This document shows positions 22,796 to 33,948 of a DNA stretch of 64,000 nucleotides, one piece after another. Below the pieces are notes generated by a model. That model was not told the origin of the DNA. It did not search any database and saw only the letters and a program-made list of their open reading frames with translations. The position numbers and the translations under genes are program-made. Source of the DNA: Neofusicoccum parvum (taxonomy: Eukaryota > Ascomycota > Dothideomycetes > Botryosphaeriales > Botryosphaeriaceae); assembly GCA_020912385.1 (NCBI GenBank), contig CP087207.1, forward strand, positions 682,001 to 746,000, in the 5' to 3' direction. Position 1 is the stretch's first letter; each line of letters opens with the position of its first letter.

Positions 22796-25751
22796 ATGGA
22801 GTTCCGGTCGCCATGGGTGGCGCTGCTCGCCTTCCTCTCGCTTTTCCACCTCGCGCTCGCCCAAACCGAAATCGACGGCGTCACCTATGTCACAGCTACC
22901 GTCGATGGCGAGAACGTACTGGTCAGGGACACTCGCCAGCCCTCACTCTACACCCAAGACTTTGGCGACTGCATGGGAGACAGCAGCATCAATGTCACTC
23001 GCTTTGACGCTGCCTTCTACAAGGACAACATGACGGTGCTCTTTCACCTGACTGGCGACACTAGCATTGTGAGCGAGGGTCTGATGAGTAAGTGGGACCA
23101 CTTTCTGCCAGTGGCTTGTGATGCTGACCGCTGCAGTGTACATCGCCGTTTACGCATACGGAGACAGCCAATTCGAGCTCATCTTCAACCCCTGCAATGC
23201 CAACATCAACAGTCTCTGCCCCGTGCAAAGCAATGTCTCTATCGAAGCGAACGGTATAATTCCGGTGGGGCAAAGCGATGTTCAGGGCATTCCGAGTGAG
23301 TCGGCATTGGCGCACATTTACAGACGCGGAAACTGACGCAGAACAGGTCTCGCGTACACCATTCCTGACTTCGAGGGACAAGCCATCCTCCGAATCTTCG
23401 CAAACTCCACCCAGCAGATGATCGGGTGCTACTCAGCCGTCATCACGAACGGATCCAGCTTCTCCCACCCATACGCCGTTGGTTCAATTCTGGGCATATT
23501 TGCATTCATTGCGCTTGTGGCCTCCTTTGCTACCGCCATCTATGGAACCGACGTGCCAACAATGCGCAAGCACTACGCGCACTCGATGTCCATTTTCGTG
23601 GTCTTCGCTGTGTTCCAGCACATCTTCTTTACTGGAGCGCTGTCCATGAATTGGCCCAGCGTCTTGGTTGCCTTTTGGAGCAATTACGCGTGGGCTGGCG
23701 GAATGATTTACAGCGAACCCATACAGAACACCATCAATAACTTCATTGGCTCAAACAAGGGCAACACTTCCGCTGTGGGCGCGGCTAGTGCTGGCTCAGA
23801 CAACAGCAATCTTGGAGGCGGTTACGACATTTCCCTGATTTATCGCAGAGCCATCAAGAAGGTCGTCAAAAAGTCAGCTATGCATCTCTGGAGAAAGGAC
23901 ATTTACGACCACCACTCGCCTCGGCTTGAAAGAGCACTTGCCAAGCGGGCTCTTGCGAACAGCACTGACGGGTATTCCTGGTACGGCAACCCTGTCAGGC
24001 CCGGTCTTCCGTTGCCCGGAAACTACTCGGGATTCGCGGGAACCCTGGCCGAAGAGGATATCCCGGCTTCCAATGCTTTCATGACCGGATTCCTTTGGTA
24101 CCTGATTCTTCTGGTGCTCATTGCGGCTTGCGTTGTCGCATTCAAGTGGCTGGTTGAGGGACTTGCCAGAATTAATTTCATCAAAAAGGATCGGCTCACC
24201 TACTTCAGGACTCATTGGGTCGGCTACACAGTAATGGCTGTTCTACGGACGCTGTTCATTGGGTTCTTCACGATGATCTTCCTGACACTCTTCCAGTTCA
24301 CTTACGAAGGTGGAGCGGGTGTCATGGCCATAGCTGCGATTGTATTCGTCATTTTCCTGTGTGGCATGTTCGGCATAGCCGGGTATGCTTGCTACTACAG
24401 GGTGAGAGTGGGCAACTACGTTTCAGAGCCGGATAGGATCCACCTCGAACGTAGGAGAGTGCTCGGGTGCATTCCGTGGTACCGCTTCTCCAGGGCCAGT
24501 TCAAACCATGACGATGAGGAGAAGATCTATGCTGGCAGCCTTCCCTTTTGGCGCGTCTCCCACAAGAGTCCTGAGGGACAAAAGTCGGTACACGACGATG
24601 AGGAGTACACCAAAAAGTTCGGCTGGCTTGCATCCCGCTTCAGACGCACACGATGGTGGTTCTTCACGTGCTGGCTTTTCTACGAGTTCGTCCGCGCTTG
24701 TTTCTTGGCTGGTGCTTCGGGTCACCCCATGGTGCAGGTCTTCGGGCTTCTTGTTGTGGAATTCTTGGCTTTCGTCGCCATCATCATTATGCGGCCCTTT
24801 GAGTCTCAGCGTCTCAACGCATTGATGGTCTATCTCCTCGGATTCAGCAAAATCGCTACGGTTGCTCTGTCCGCGGCATTCGACATCCGTTTCAACATCG
24901 CTCGTATCCCTACAACCGTCATTGGTATCGTCATCATTGTCATCCAGGGGGTTTTGACTATCGTCCTCATGATCGCAATCCTGGTGGGCGCGTCTTCAAG
25001 CTGGATGTCGGTGAAGCGTCACCGCGAGACCGAGCAGTTTAGGCCGCGGAACTGGAGAAACCTGCGAGAGAAGTATTTCGTACACCTGGACAAAGCAGCT
25101 AAGGACCTTCCGCCTGAACCGCCAGCACCAGTTATTCCTCCTCCACCCGAGCCAGAAGTCCCCAAGGAGCCCTACTTCAATGTGTCATCTGTGAAGCGAG
25201 TTGCGAAGATTGAAGATGAGGATCAAGTTTTCCTCGCTGACATTGGCGACCCTCGCGGATCGGAAATGACCCTGAACGGTAATGGCAGAGGCAGAACGAG
25301 TGAGGAGATGACACCAACTCCAGCAGGCCGTCGACGCGCAGCCAGTATCATGAGCCAGGTGTCGTACACAAGCCTTCCGCGCACCGCTCGTGTCCATCGT
25401 GTAAGCTGGAGTTCGCGTGACTTCCTCGACATGGGCATCGAACCGACACCTCCGCTGCCTACCAGCTCTCCCGGCGGCCATTCTCGAGCCAACAGCCTTG
25501 GTCATTCTTCACGTGCCAAAGGCCAGGGACACACACGAGCCAATAGCCTCGGGCGCCCAAGAGCGACCAGTCTTGGACGCGCGAATAGCCAGGATCGCCT
25601 TTCGCGCATGGGAACGCCGTCAGGCATGCCGCAGCTCCCGCAACTGAACACCCAGATCGAACAGGGTGAAGATGGAGACTACTTCCAGTCTCCCGATGTC
25701 ATCACGCCGGTAAAGCAGAAGTATGCCGCCGGACGCAACTCAACCTCGTAA
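22796..25751 (+). CDS. Flc/TRP-like membrane protein (ML-like plus TRP domain)
   Basis: Three exons: 22796-23087, 23137-23295 and 23347-25751, with introns of 49 and 51 bp; about 951 residues. A clear signal peptide (WVALLAFLSLFHLALAQ) precedes an ML-like lumenal domain of about 180 residues with sequons and cysteines (CMGDSSINVT, FNPCNANINSLCPVQSN, IGCYSAVITN). A TRP-type region of about nine hydrophobic segments follows, from YAVGSILGIFAFIALVASF to GVLTIVLMIAILVGASS. The cytosolic tail is Pro-rich (PPEPPAPVIPPPPEPEVP) and ends with repeated RANSLG-type motifs. Family knowledge: yeast Flc1-3 are ER or Golgi proteins linked to FAD transport, wall integrity and Ca2+ release; S. pombe Pkd2 is related. 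Which activity this member has cannot be told from sequence. Confidence 0.9.
25482..25611 (+). repeat. RANSLG-type peptide repeats in the Flc-like tail
   Basis: Within about 43 codons the tail reads SRANSLG, SSRAKGQG, TRANSLG, PRATSLG and GRANSQ. These are near-copies of an R-A-x-S motif, which fits basophilic kinase (PKA-like) and possible 14-3-3 sites. The copies differ at the DNA level, so this looks like an old protein-level repeat, not a recent DNA expansion. Confidence 0.75.
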
Positions 25752-27689
25752 AGTTGAACAGATTTTCGAAGATATGATATAACGATTGAAACGACTCAGC
25801 CAACATAAGCGGTGGAAACGAACTGGGAAAGCAATGGAGTTGTAGGGAATTAAGTGTTCGTTGGGAACACATAACTTTTTTTGTATTTGCATGGCAGGCA
25901 CGGCAATGCCTCCTCTTTTTATTCCTGCATTCGGCATCTTCATTGGCGCAAGATTAGAACCGGCAGGGCTCCGCAAAGCCAACGTCAGCATCATTCCTGC
26001 AGCGTGGGATAGATAGTCGCCCAGCGGTGGCGGATGGATGGTAATGATCGGGAAGGATGACTGGGGGTCCGGGTGGGCTGTTGGATATGCAGCAGATATG
26101 ACGCGGCTCTTTTCATCTCTCGCTTCCGTCTGTGACGGAGAAGCGAAGTAGTTTTCAGCCGGCTTTCCTTTTATTCGAAGTTGCTTAGCGAAGGGGCTGT
26201 AATCAATTGAAGCGGCACAGGTCGTTGAACTGCGGTTTGATGAAAGTCGATAGTTAAGATGAGACAGCAAATGAACGAGCAAGCTAGCAAGCTGATGAAT
26301 TCATGGCGATTTCGCACAAATCAAGTAAGCAACCCGGGCGGAGATCGTTGTTTTATGAGTGATGATGTTTTGCTAGCTGCATGGCATGCAATTGTTGGAG
26401 AGCCGAGAACGGCCGGGGACATGGGGCCCTGCCTTCCGGTAGATCTTTTTGACGCAGGCCGAGGCAGGCGCTAGCGTCGACGAGCTTCGGAGCGGGATTC
26501 TCTTCGCGCGCACACGGCAACGGCGCGTGGTCGGCGCGAATGGAAGGAATGGGAGAGAAGAGCGAGGGCGCGTGAGAGTGCGGGTGCACTGACTGCCAGC
26601 CGCTTGCATCGCACCGTTCGCCGCAAGGGCCGTTCGCCTCGTCTCCCGGACAGGAGAGACCTGCAGCAGGGATTCCCTGCCGCGCCGCAGAAACCTTCGC
26701 AAGTGTGACGTCACTCCGCGACTGCTGCTGATGCACTTTCTCGCGGAATGCGATGATGACCACAACCTCCGTCCCGCATCACACAGCGCCAGACTGTCGA
26801 CGGCGAGGCAACCGGGCAATGATCTCCGTCCAAGCGGCAGCGGGCGTCGGGTAGAGCGGCAGGTTGCGCTCAGCGCGGTGGCCGGAAGGAGCAATTGCAC
26901 CAGCCACAGCTCCCAGCCGCCCCAGTCGCACGGCAAAGCACACCGCGCATCGAGCATCGAGCACATCGAGCAATCGGATTTGCGATCGAACAACGCCATG
27001 GCCGCAAACGAACATCACGAAACGCCGCAGCGCCACAGCTCGGCCGCGTGCCACATCGACACGGCGTTGACTGTGGCAGCAGCCAACCATGGGAGCGTGC
27101 ATGGCTGCGTCCCGCCGTTAGCGGGGCATCTCACATACTTTTTGCGGCGCGCTGTTTCCCGATGTGTGGAGATTGCGTCAGGGCCAAGGGCAGAGGGCCT
27201 GCCCCAAGCAGGATTTCTGACTGTTTCTGGAGCGTCTGGACCCCCCTCGTGCGACGCGCGCATGGATGATTCCTGCTCCTTCGCGAGCGGCTGCGAGAGC
27301 TAGGGTGAGCTGTGGCTGGTGCGGTGCATGTACTCCCTATGTCATGGTCATGGGTTTTGGAAATCGGCGTGGAGACGAGCGCCGAGCTTGTCTGGATTCA
27401 GCGGCGGGTGTCATTTCCGAAGCGTCTGCTGGAGTAGGTAGGAGGGGCCGTGCAGAAAACGGGCATGCGACGTCATCGCTATGTTGCTTGTTGATTGCGA
27501 CACATGTGCATGCTTTGGGCGGGAGCGCGCCGCAACTGCTCTCCCGTTATAAGGACCGTGTGCGTCGCCTGGCCTTTCTTTCCTTCTGCATCCGCACATT
27601 CCAACCAACATCATTTCCGTGCTCCAGCAACACAGCACCGGTGCTACACATACGCTACAGTAGTCTCCCATCCAACAACACCTTTCACA
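25752..27689. other. Intergenic region upstream of the lipidated mini-protein gene
   Basis: 1.9 kb. The first part (to about 26.3 kb) is likely the 3' UTR of the Flc-like gene; the rest is GC-rich with overlapping, uninformative frames on both strands. The last 150 bp contain CA-rich, pyrimidine-rich sequence ending CCTTTCACAATGG, a plausible promoter and leader for the gene at 27690. Confidence 0.5.
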
Positions 27690-27941
27690 ATGGGCGCGGT
27701 CGTGTCCTGCGTACGTTTCCCAAGCCTCCTTCTCACCCACGGCGCACCTCGCTGACCTCCCAAACAGATCAAGTCGGTCTTCCAGGCCATCGGCGCCGCC
27801 ATCATGGCCGTCGTCAACGGCATTGCCGGCATCCTCAAGGCCATCGTCAACGGCATCGTCTCGGTGTTCAACATCATCATCGGCTGCTTGACCTGCAACC
27901 GCGCAGGCGGTCGTCGGCACAGAACAACGAGCCGAGTATAA
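27690..27941 (+). CDS. 64-residue putatively N-myristoylated/palmitoylated mini-protein, unknown function
   Basis: Two exons: 27690-27710 (seven codons) and 27768-27941, with a 57-bp phase-0 intron (GTACGT..AACAG). Exon 1 encodes exactly MGAVVSC, a textbook N-myristoylation start (Gly2, Ser6) with an adjacent Cys7 for palmitoylation. Exon 2 encodes IKSVFQAIGAAIMAVVNGIA, then GILKAIVNGIVSVFNIIIGC, then LTCNRAGGRRHRTTSRV: a hydrophobic body with an internal near-repeat of A-(V/I)-V-N-G-I, a second Cys pair (GCLTC) and a basic tail. This is the layout of a small peripheral or embedded membrane protein. I believe similar short predicted proteins occur widely in filamentous ascomycetes, but I cannot check that here. 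The start context CACAATGG is good. No function is known to me. Confidence 0.8.
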
Positions 27942-28616
27942 CGACGAGGTGTGAGGAACCCTAGGACCGCGAACGTTGCCTAAAATCAACGGACGGTCCG
28001 CCTCACACCTCGAGTCCCTCTTACCACTCGACACTCGGCTGGTCTCGACACTCGATGTCTTTTTTTGTTCTACTCCACTTACGGGCTTCTTTTTTTACGC
28101 TGGATTATGGGGACGAGAGGTTATGAATGCGCGAATGGCTGAAAGACGGAGATACCCTCAATACCCCTGTTCTTCTCTCTTCAATGCGACAGCATCAGAC
28201 TTAGCTCTGGCTGCTTTACGGGTTACTTGGCATGAGCTTCGTCAACAACAAAGTAGCATCAAACTACGATAATGATAAGAGTTCATGAAGCTTCTTGACA
28301 TCTATTCTCCGTGAGGCTGCGGTACCAGTGGCACACGCACAAGACTCCCGTCGCTGTGCTCTCTCGACGCTTGTACTAAATTAGACTCTATTTGCGCCTG
28401 AGCCAAGTGTATTTACAACATACGTGGTTCCGCATCTAGGTGGAACTATCGTGCACCAATGGCAGCCGGTGATCAGGGCTGCCCTACTGATGCCAGAATA
28501 GCAGATCTTGCAGTTCGACGCGGCCGTCCCGGACCAAATCTTCTCGAAGACGTCCAATTGTCTTCAACAGCATGACGAGGCCCAAAAGTCAACGGCAACA
28601 ACTGGCAGTATCTGCC
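27942..28616. other. Convergent 3' intergenic region
   Basis: 675 bp between the stop codons of the mini-protein and thioesterase genes. T-runs near 28.06-28.1 kb are compatible with 3' UTR or poly(A) signals. No coding sequence is recognised. Confidence 0.5.
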
Positions 28617-29274
28617 TCACCGCGCCAGCACAGCCTTCGCCTTCACACAAACTTTTCCCTGGACCGCTGCCAGCGTCCCGCTCCACTCCTCGCCCCCATC
28701 TGCAGGCCTCTCCTCGCTCGGCACGGGGCGCTTCGTCATATCCTTTTGCGGCGGCAAGTCGGTGTTCGGAGGGGGAGGCGGGGGCGATGGCGCCACTCGT
28801 AGGACAAAGAAGTTGCTCGCCATAGTCGGGGCCAAGTAGGTCAGCGTCAGGCTAGCCGGCTCTCCCGTTCTCTTCTGCTCGGACGCTGCAGAGTTCGTGT
28901 CAGTTCGCCGCCGCCAGCAGGCCAGACGGGAAGAAGGCAAGGGAAAGAAAAAGGGAAGAAGCGCGGCAACGTACATCCCAACGCCTCGACAAACGCCGTC
29001 GCCAGCGCGCCTCCATGCGCCACGCCCGGCCACCCCGTCAACCCGCCGCCCACCCAAAACACCGTCACCGACTCCCTCGTCGCGCGGTTCACGAAGCGCC
29101 GCGCCGGCCCGAAGCCCTTCATCCCACCCAGCGTCTGCGAGACGAGGTGGCTCTCATCCCCCAACAACCCCTCATACACCACCGTGCCTCCCTCCTCCCC
29201 CTTCCCACCCGCTCCCCACAGCCACCCCCCAAACCAGCCCTTCCCTCCGCCCTTCCCGTCCCCCAAGTCCCTCG

Positions 29275-29311
<37 letters not shown>

Positions 29312-29851
29312 CGCAGACAGCCCTCCCCACGGCGCCACCTCGACCCAGTCCCGCGCGTCGTCCCAGCCCGCCTCGGCGGCGAGCGAGCGCACCACGGGCA
29401 GCCGGTCCAGCTCGTCGCGCAGCTTCTCCGACAGCGCCTCGTCCATGTCCGTGCCGACGTCCGGCAGCGGCGGCGGCGCGATCGTGAAGCGCACGATGTT
29501 GCCGGTCACCAGGCCGGCGCCCAGGAAGAGGGTTGCGAGGATGGCGGGGCGGAGGGAGATTTTTCGGCGGCGGCGGGGTGGTGGTGGTTGGGATTGGTCG
29601 TGTTGCTGTTGTTGCTGTTGCTCGGGAGGTGGAGGGGTTGTTGTGGTGGTGGTGGTGGAGGAGTAGGGTGGGGCCGGTTTCGTGGCGGGGGTAGATGGCG
29701 GTGGCGGCGCGGCTGTGGACGAGAAGCGTGGTGTTGATGCCTGTGTCGTGGGCGGTGGGAGACGCGATGCGCGGCGGCGCGGGCGGTGGGAGGGGCGCGC
29801 CAGGGAGGACAATGCGCGCGAGGCATTGGGCATGCGGCGCAAGGGTAGCAT
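28617..29851 (-). CDS. Mitochondrial membrane-anchored hot-dog thioesterase (4HBT superfamily)
   Basis: Two exons: 28975-29851 and 28617-28885, with an 89-bp intron; about 381 residues. I chose the Met at 29851 because it opens an Arg/Ser-rich mitochondrial presequence (MLPLRRMPNASRALSSLARP); the frame also runs open upstream. Then come poly-Thr (about 66-72), poly-Gln (about 78-83), a basic patch and one membrane segment (about 101-121, RPAILATLFLGAGLVTGNIV). The hot-dog domain shows ESVTVFWVGGGLTGWPGVAH followed by GGALATAFVEALG, with the HGG expected of 4HBT enzymes, and ends with LTLTYLAPTMASNFFVLRV and a C-terminal VQGKVCVKAKAVLA. A run of 12 Ser (about 182-193) interrupts the region between anchor and domain. 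Likely reaction: hydrolysis of an acyl-CoA thioester at a mitochondrial membrane; the substrate is unknown. Confidence 0.8.
29277..29309. repeat. (GAC)11 trinucleotide repeat coding for poly-Ser
   Basis: Eleven uninterrupted GAC units on the + strand. On the gene strand they read as TCG codons, giving most of a 12-residue serine run in the thioesterase. Confidence 0.95.
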
Positions 29852-30087
29852 GGTGGTGGAGGGCGGCGGAGGATGGTGGAGAAGGTGGTTGCTGCGCGGT
29901 GTGGGATGGATGAACGAACGGAGGGAGCTGGTGCTTGAAATCGAGGTGCCGGCGCACGGGCCGCCGGGGTCTGTAGGGCTGCAGCTTGCGCGCCGCAATC
30001 GCCAAGACCCAGGACAGGCGTCAGGGTGTGGGGACTGGCTAGTCATGGAGCTTGCACGAATAAGACAGGCGTGGTATAATCAGCTAT

Positions 30088-30584
30088 TTACACCCGGTAC
30101 TCCGGCCCGTGGCTCTTCCCGTCGAGCTTGTTCAACACCAGCTTGTCCATGTCCAGATCATCCAGCATGCGGACCTGCATCTTGTCAGCTTCTCGTCCAC
30201 ATCAACCCATTCAAGTCCATGACGCACGTTGACGCCAATGAAATCCGGACCCTTGCCCGGGATGACTTCAATCAGAACGCTGCTGCCGCACGTCTTGCAG
30301 AACTTGTGCCATGACCTCTCCAACCCGAACGTGTACGCGCCGAGAGCGTCGGCCGCGCTTTCGAGCTTGAAGTCCTTCTTCTGCGTGTACACAACGATGT
30401 ATCCGTTGCGCGTGCAGATGGAGCAGTTGCAGCTGTTGGCTGGGTATTTGTGCAGCGGCGGCGACATTGTGAAGCTGAACCGGACTGCCCCGCAGTGGCA
30501 GTGGCCACTATGGGCTGATGATTCGTCCGTTGGTTCCGGGAAGCCCATGGTCCGACTGAGGGGTGGTAGAGAGTGACGATCCAC
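30088..30584 (-). CDS. GFA-like zinc-binding protein (glutathione-dependent formaldehyde-activating family)
   Basis: Two exons: 30228-30584 and 30088-30174, with a 53-bp intron (donor GTGCGT, acceptor GATGCAG); about 147 residues, or 135 from the second Met (30548, MGFPEPTD). The spliced end reads GVNVRMLDDLDMDKLVLNKL and stops after GPEYRV; the unspliced frame runs into unrelated sequence. Zinc ligands fall in the family pattern: CHCGAVRF, CNCSICTRNG and KFCKTCGSSV. Family knowledge: GFA/Mss4-fold proteins share a Cys-rich beta fold; the bacterial founder accelerates S-hydroxymethyl-glutathione formation, but most fungal members have no assigned reaction. It is likely cytosolic. Only 236 bp separate its stop from the thioesterase start on the same strand. 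Confidence 0.87.
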
Positions 30585-31567
30585 CAGATGAATGGTAGAT
30601 TTGAGCGGGCACGATTAATACCTCCCTTCGCGATGTGGCTCTCGGCTCGCGAGCTGGCGGCGTACTCCGAATCACGAGTGCTCAACTTCGGGACGATAGT
30701 CCAAATCAGGGAGGTCCTTCCCACTTCTAATCAACCGGTCCTCAAACGCCCTCTTCATTCGTTTATCAGTCAAGCAATGTTGCTATGCACAAAACAGCCA
30801 TCACCAACAACCTTCACGCCACAGAGTATTCAATATGGCGATAAATGCGCACAGAACAGTCAGCTAAGGATGGATACCCGCAATATCTGATAATGTCTCC
30901 CAGACACCTGGAGGATCAGAATATAGAAGGAAGTCTATGATCAAGTTCGAGGAAGAGGCAAGCATTAGATACTTATGATCCTATCCCTGATTTTTCCCGA
31001 AGCAGTCGAACGTCAGCAGATCTCGTTGGCTGCCTACACTCAGACGAGCCGATTATAATCTAGCCAACGAGCTGCTTGACAAGGCAGAGCACCCACTGTT
31101 GTAGGTGCTTTACTTAAACAAGCCCTCAGCAGCAGAAGCCTTAACGGCTTCCTTATCATGCTCAAAAGCCTCCGCCTCAACCTTCATCTCCGGCAGGGCC
31201 AGGCCTGCCCAGATGATTCTGCAAAGTGTCCGCCTGTCTCCGTTTTACCATCACAAAGGTCATCCAAAGGGCGAGCGTAGCCATGTAGGAGAAGTAGTTG
31301 TAAGTACATAAAATGTGGCCGATCCACCTTAATGTTCGGTGAACCCATCTAAGCATCAATCTTGGGATCTAATCCAGCAAACCCTTAGCAGTCTTTTTCA
31401 TCTGATTCATTCTCGTAGAACATTAGCACATCGATATTATCAAGTCTCTTCCAAGAGACTACCAATGATTCCCTCCTCCGAGGTTCAATAATTTACACCC
31501 GCACCCGCAAGAAAGGACAAGGCTTTTCCCAAGCGGACAAACTGGTATCGACATCTACATCCTGCGC
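30585..31567. other. Intergenic region with a possible gene relic (about 31.1-31.4 kb)
   Basis: This stretch lies between the GFA-like start and the stop of SRP receptor alpha. On the minus strand at about 31110-31360 two frames together look like the end of a membrane protein: YNYFSYMATLALWMTFVMVK in one frame and IIWAGLALPEMKVEAEAF with a continuation to a stop in another, with no plausible intron between them. I do not recognise the family. The rest holds nothing that I can identify. Confidence 0.35.
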
Positions 31568-33708
31568 TCAGCTCATCAACAAATTCGTCGCCCACGCCAC
31601 GTTCAGGTTCCTCAAATCACTATAGTGCTGCCCGGTGCCCAAGAAGACAACTGGAATCCCCGTCGCGTGAACCATCGAGACGAGCGTGCCCACCATATCG
31701 CCGACGGTGTCGCACTTCGAGATGATGAAGCCGTCCAGCTTCCTGCCTTGGCCGAAGCTGGCGTTGAAGTTGCGAGCCTGGGCAACTGAGTCGGTGCCGA
31801 CGAGGGCCTCACCGACCATGAGGATCTTGTCGGGCTTAGCGAGCTTCGCAAACTTCTCAAGCGACGACATGAGGCGCTGATCGTTGTGGCGACGGCCGGC
31901 CGTGTCGATCAAGACCACGTCATAGGGCGTAGCCGACGAGGCGGCATGCTTAACGGCGTCGGCGGCGATGTTGGCTGCGTCTTTGCCGTAGCCGCGCTCG
32001 TACAGATCGACGCTGCCGCCTTCACGCGCGGACAGCTCTTGCAGGTTGCGCACATGAACGCGGAGCTGCTCGACGGCACCGCTGCGGAAGGTATCGGCTG
32101 CGACGACGAGGACGCGGAATTTGTTCTGGAGGAGGAAGTAGCAGATCTTGGACAAGTTCGTGGACTTGCCAACACCGTTTACGCCCACAATAGAGATGAC
32201 GTAGGGGCGGGGAGATCGCATGGAGAGAGCAGAGGGCTGAGTGACGTCTTGGATGGAGCGGAGAAGGTCCAGAGAGGAAGTTGGTGTGAGGATTTTGCGG
32301 AGTGCGGACTCCATACTGTTACGGATGGTTGTCTCAACGCCTGCAGCCACTGTTAGTATACGGTCTCTCAGAACTCAATACTTGACATACTGGTAAAGCT
32401 GCCGGTCTTGACCCCGATAAGGTCTTGCTCGACACTCTCGCACAGCCTGACGGCAGCCTCACGGGCTACGTTCTTCTTCAGCAAATGGTCCTCCATGCCC
32501 TTCAGTGGCTTGACCAAGTCCTCCTTCGTGAGCGTCTTTCCACCCACAACATTCCTGAACAAGCCTCCGATTGCTCCAAGGCCAGTCCCCACCAGACCGC
32601 TGGGAGCTGTTTGACTACTCTCCTTCTTGGCATTTGCGGCTGCCAAAATCTCGTCCATCTCCTCATCCAAGTCTTTCAATACGAACTCGCCCTTGCCCGT
32701 CCTCTTTCCCCATGATGAAGAATCAACCGCTTCAACCGTGCTGGCAGCTGGTGTTTCGGCTTCAATCGACTGTGTGGAGTAGTCCAATTGGGTATCGTCT
32801 TCCTCGTCGGCAGCGCCGAATTCGTCCCACTTCCTTCCTTTCTTCGCGGAACCCTTAGCTGGTCGCCTGGCGGGAGACTCGTCGCCCGAAGACGCCGGTG
32901 CGGACGACAAGGCAGCCTTCTTCTTTGCGCGGCGCGATTGCCGTCCAGGCCCGCCTTTGGCAGCTAGCAAGTGGTTGTTGACGGCGGGCGAGCTTGGACG
33001 TGATGTATCCGGGGTCGGTATAGGTGTGGCATCGGTTGAAGTGTTGTTATCACTGAACGCAGGCTTCGGTGTAGCTGTAGGAAGTCAGCATAGATTCACG
33101 AGCATTTGTTGTGTGGGAAGTAGGAAGAACACTGACGCTTGCGCAAGCCAGGCATAGGAGGAGGCGCATCGGCATGGTCGGTGCCAGAGCTCGAGGGTGG
33201 TGTATATTCAGCGACAGTGCTGACGGAGGATTCGAGGTTGCGTAGAGAGTCGGCGTGCGGCTCCAGCTCCTGCACCTGACGGTCGAAATAATCGTCGAAG
33301 GGGCAATTGAGTACGGCGGTGTTGCGCTTCTTGAGCTGGTCCTTGTACAGCTCCGTAAACAGCGCTCGTACGTTGTCAAGCAGCTTGTCTATCCACGTAA
33401 GGTGCACCAGTGACTGGTACACGGCCTGCAGCGGGCTTTAGCAGCGCCAGAGAAGCGGCGCAAAGTAGAGAGTAGCCACGTACAACGAAGACAAGTCCAA
33501 AGTCCTTGGCGGTGGTCCACTTGAGGGTGTAGCCATCGCGCTTGAATGTGGGCTTGTGGGCACCAGACTGGTCGTCGGTGGCCACATTGCGCTCTTCGAT
33601 AAAGACCTCGCGGACCAAGGCGTCGATCGTTTTGGCGCCGACAGGGGCGTACTTCTTGGACCAGAGCACGACGCCCGAGGTCGACAGGACCTCGAAAGAG
33701 TCGAGCAT
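31568..33708 (-). CDS. SRP101: Signal recognition particle receptor subunit alpha
   Basis: Four exons: 33484-33708, 33137-33425, 32391-33074 and 31568-32340, with introns of 58, 62 and 50 bp; the last intron has a perfect TACTAAC branch site. About 656 residues. The N-terminal longin-like SRX domain (MLDSFEVLSTSGVVLWSKKY, VYQSLVHLTWIDKLLDNVRA) binds the beta subunit on the ER membrane. A charged linker follows, then the NG GTPase: an N-domain helix bundle, G1 GVNGVGKSTNLSKI, the AADTFRSGAVEQL insertion motif, DTAGRRHN, and TKxD-equivalent SKCD. The C-terminus GTGQHYSDLRNLNVAW is the typical closing motif. Role: docks SRP-ribosome complexes at the translocon, with reciprocal GTP hydrolysis. 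It shares a 240-bp divergent promoter with YIF1. Confidence 0.96.
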
Positions 33709-33948
33709 GGCGGGCGGCGGTGCGGTGCGGAGAATGCGGTGGAGGGTCGGAGACTTGGTGTTCTCCGCAGACGCGCGATGATGCGGCGGGCGGCGGGCGG
33801 CGGGCGGCTGTCGAGCTGAGCCTCATGCCGGTCAAGCCACGACACCCAGCCCGTGGCCAAACTCCCGCGCCCAGCTGGCTGCCACCGTCACCACCACCAC
33901 CGCCGCCCCTCCCCCCTCCGCGCCCGCTACACCCCGAATCCGCTCGCG
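33709..33948. promoter_or_regulatory. Bidirectional promoter between SRP receptor alpha and YIF1
   Basis: Only 240 bp lie between the two divergent start codons, so both core promoters and leaders must overlap or abut. The SRP-receptor side is GGC-rich and the YIF1 side is C-rich with a CACCACCACCACCG tract. No TATA box is evident. Confidence 0.7.
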
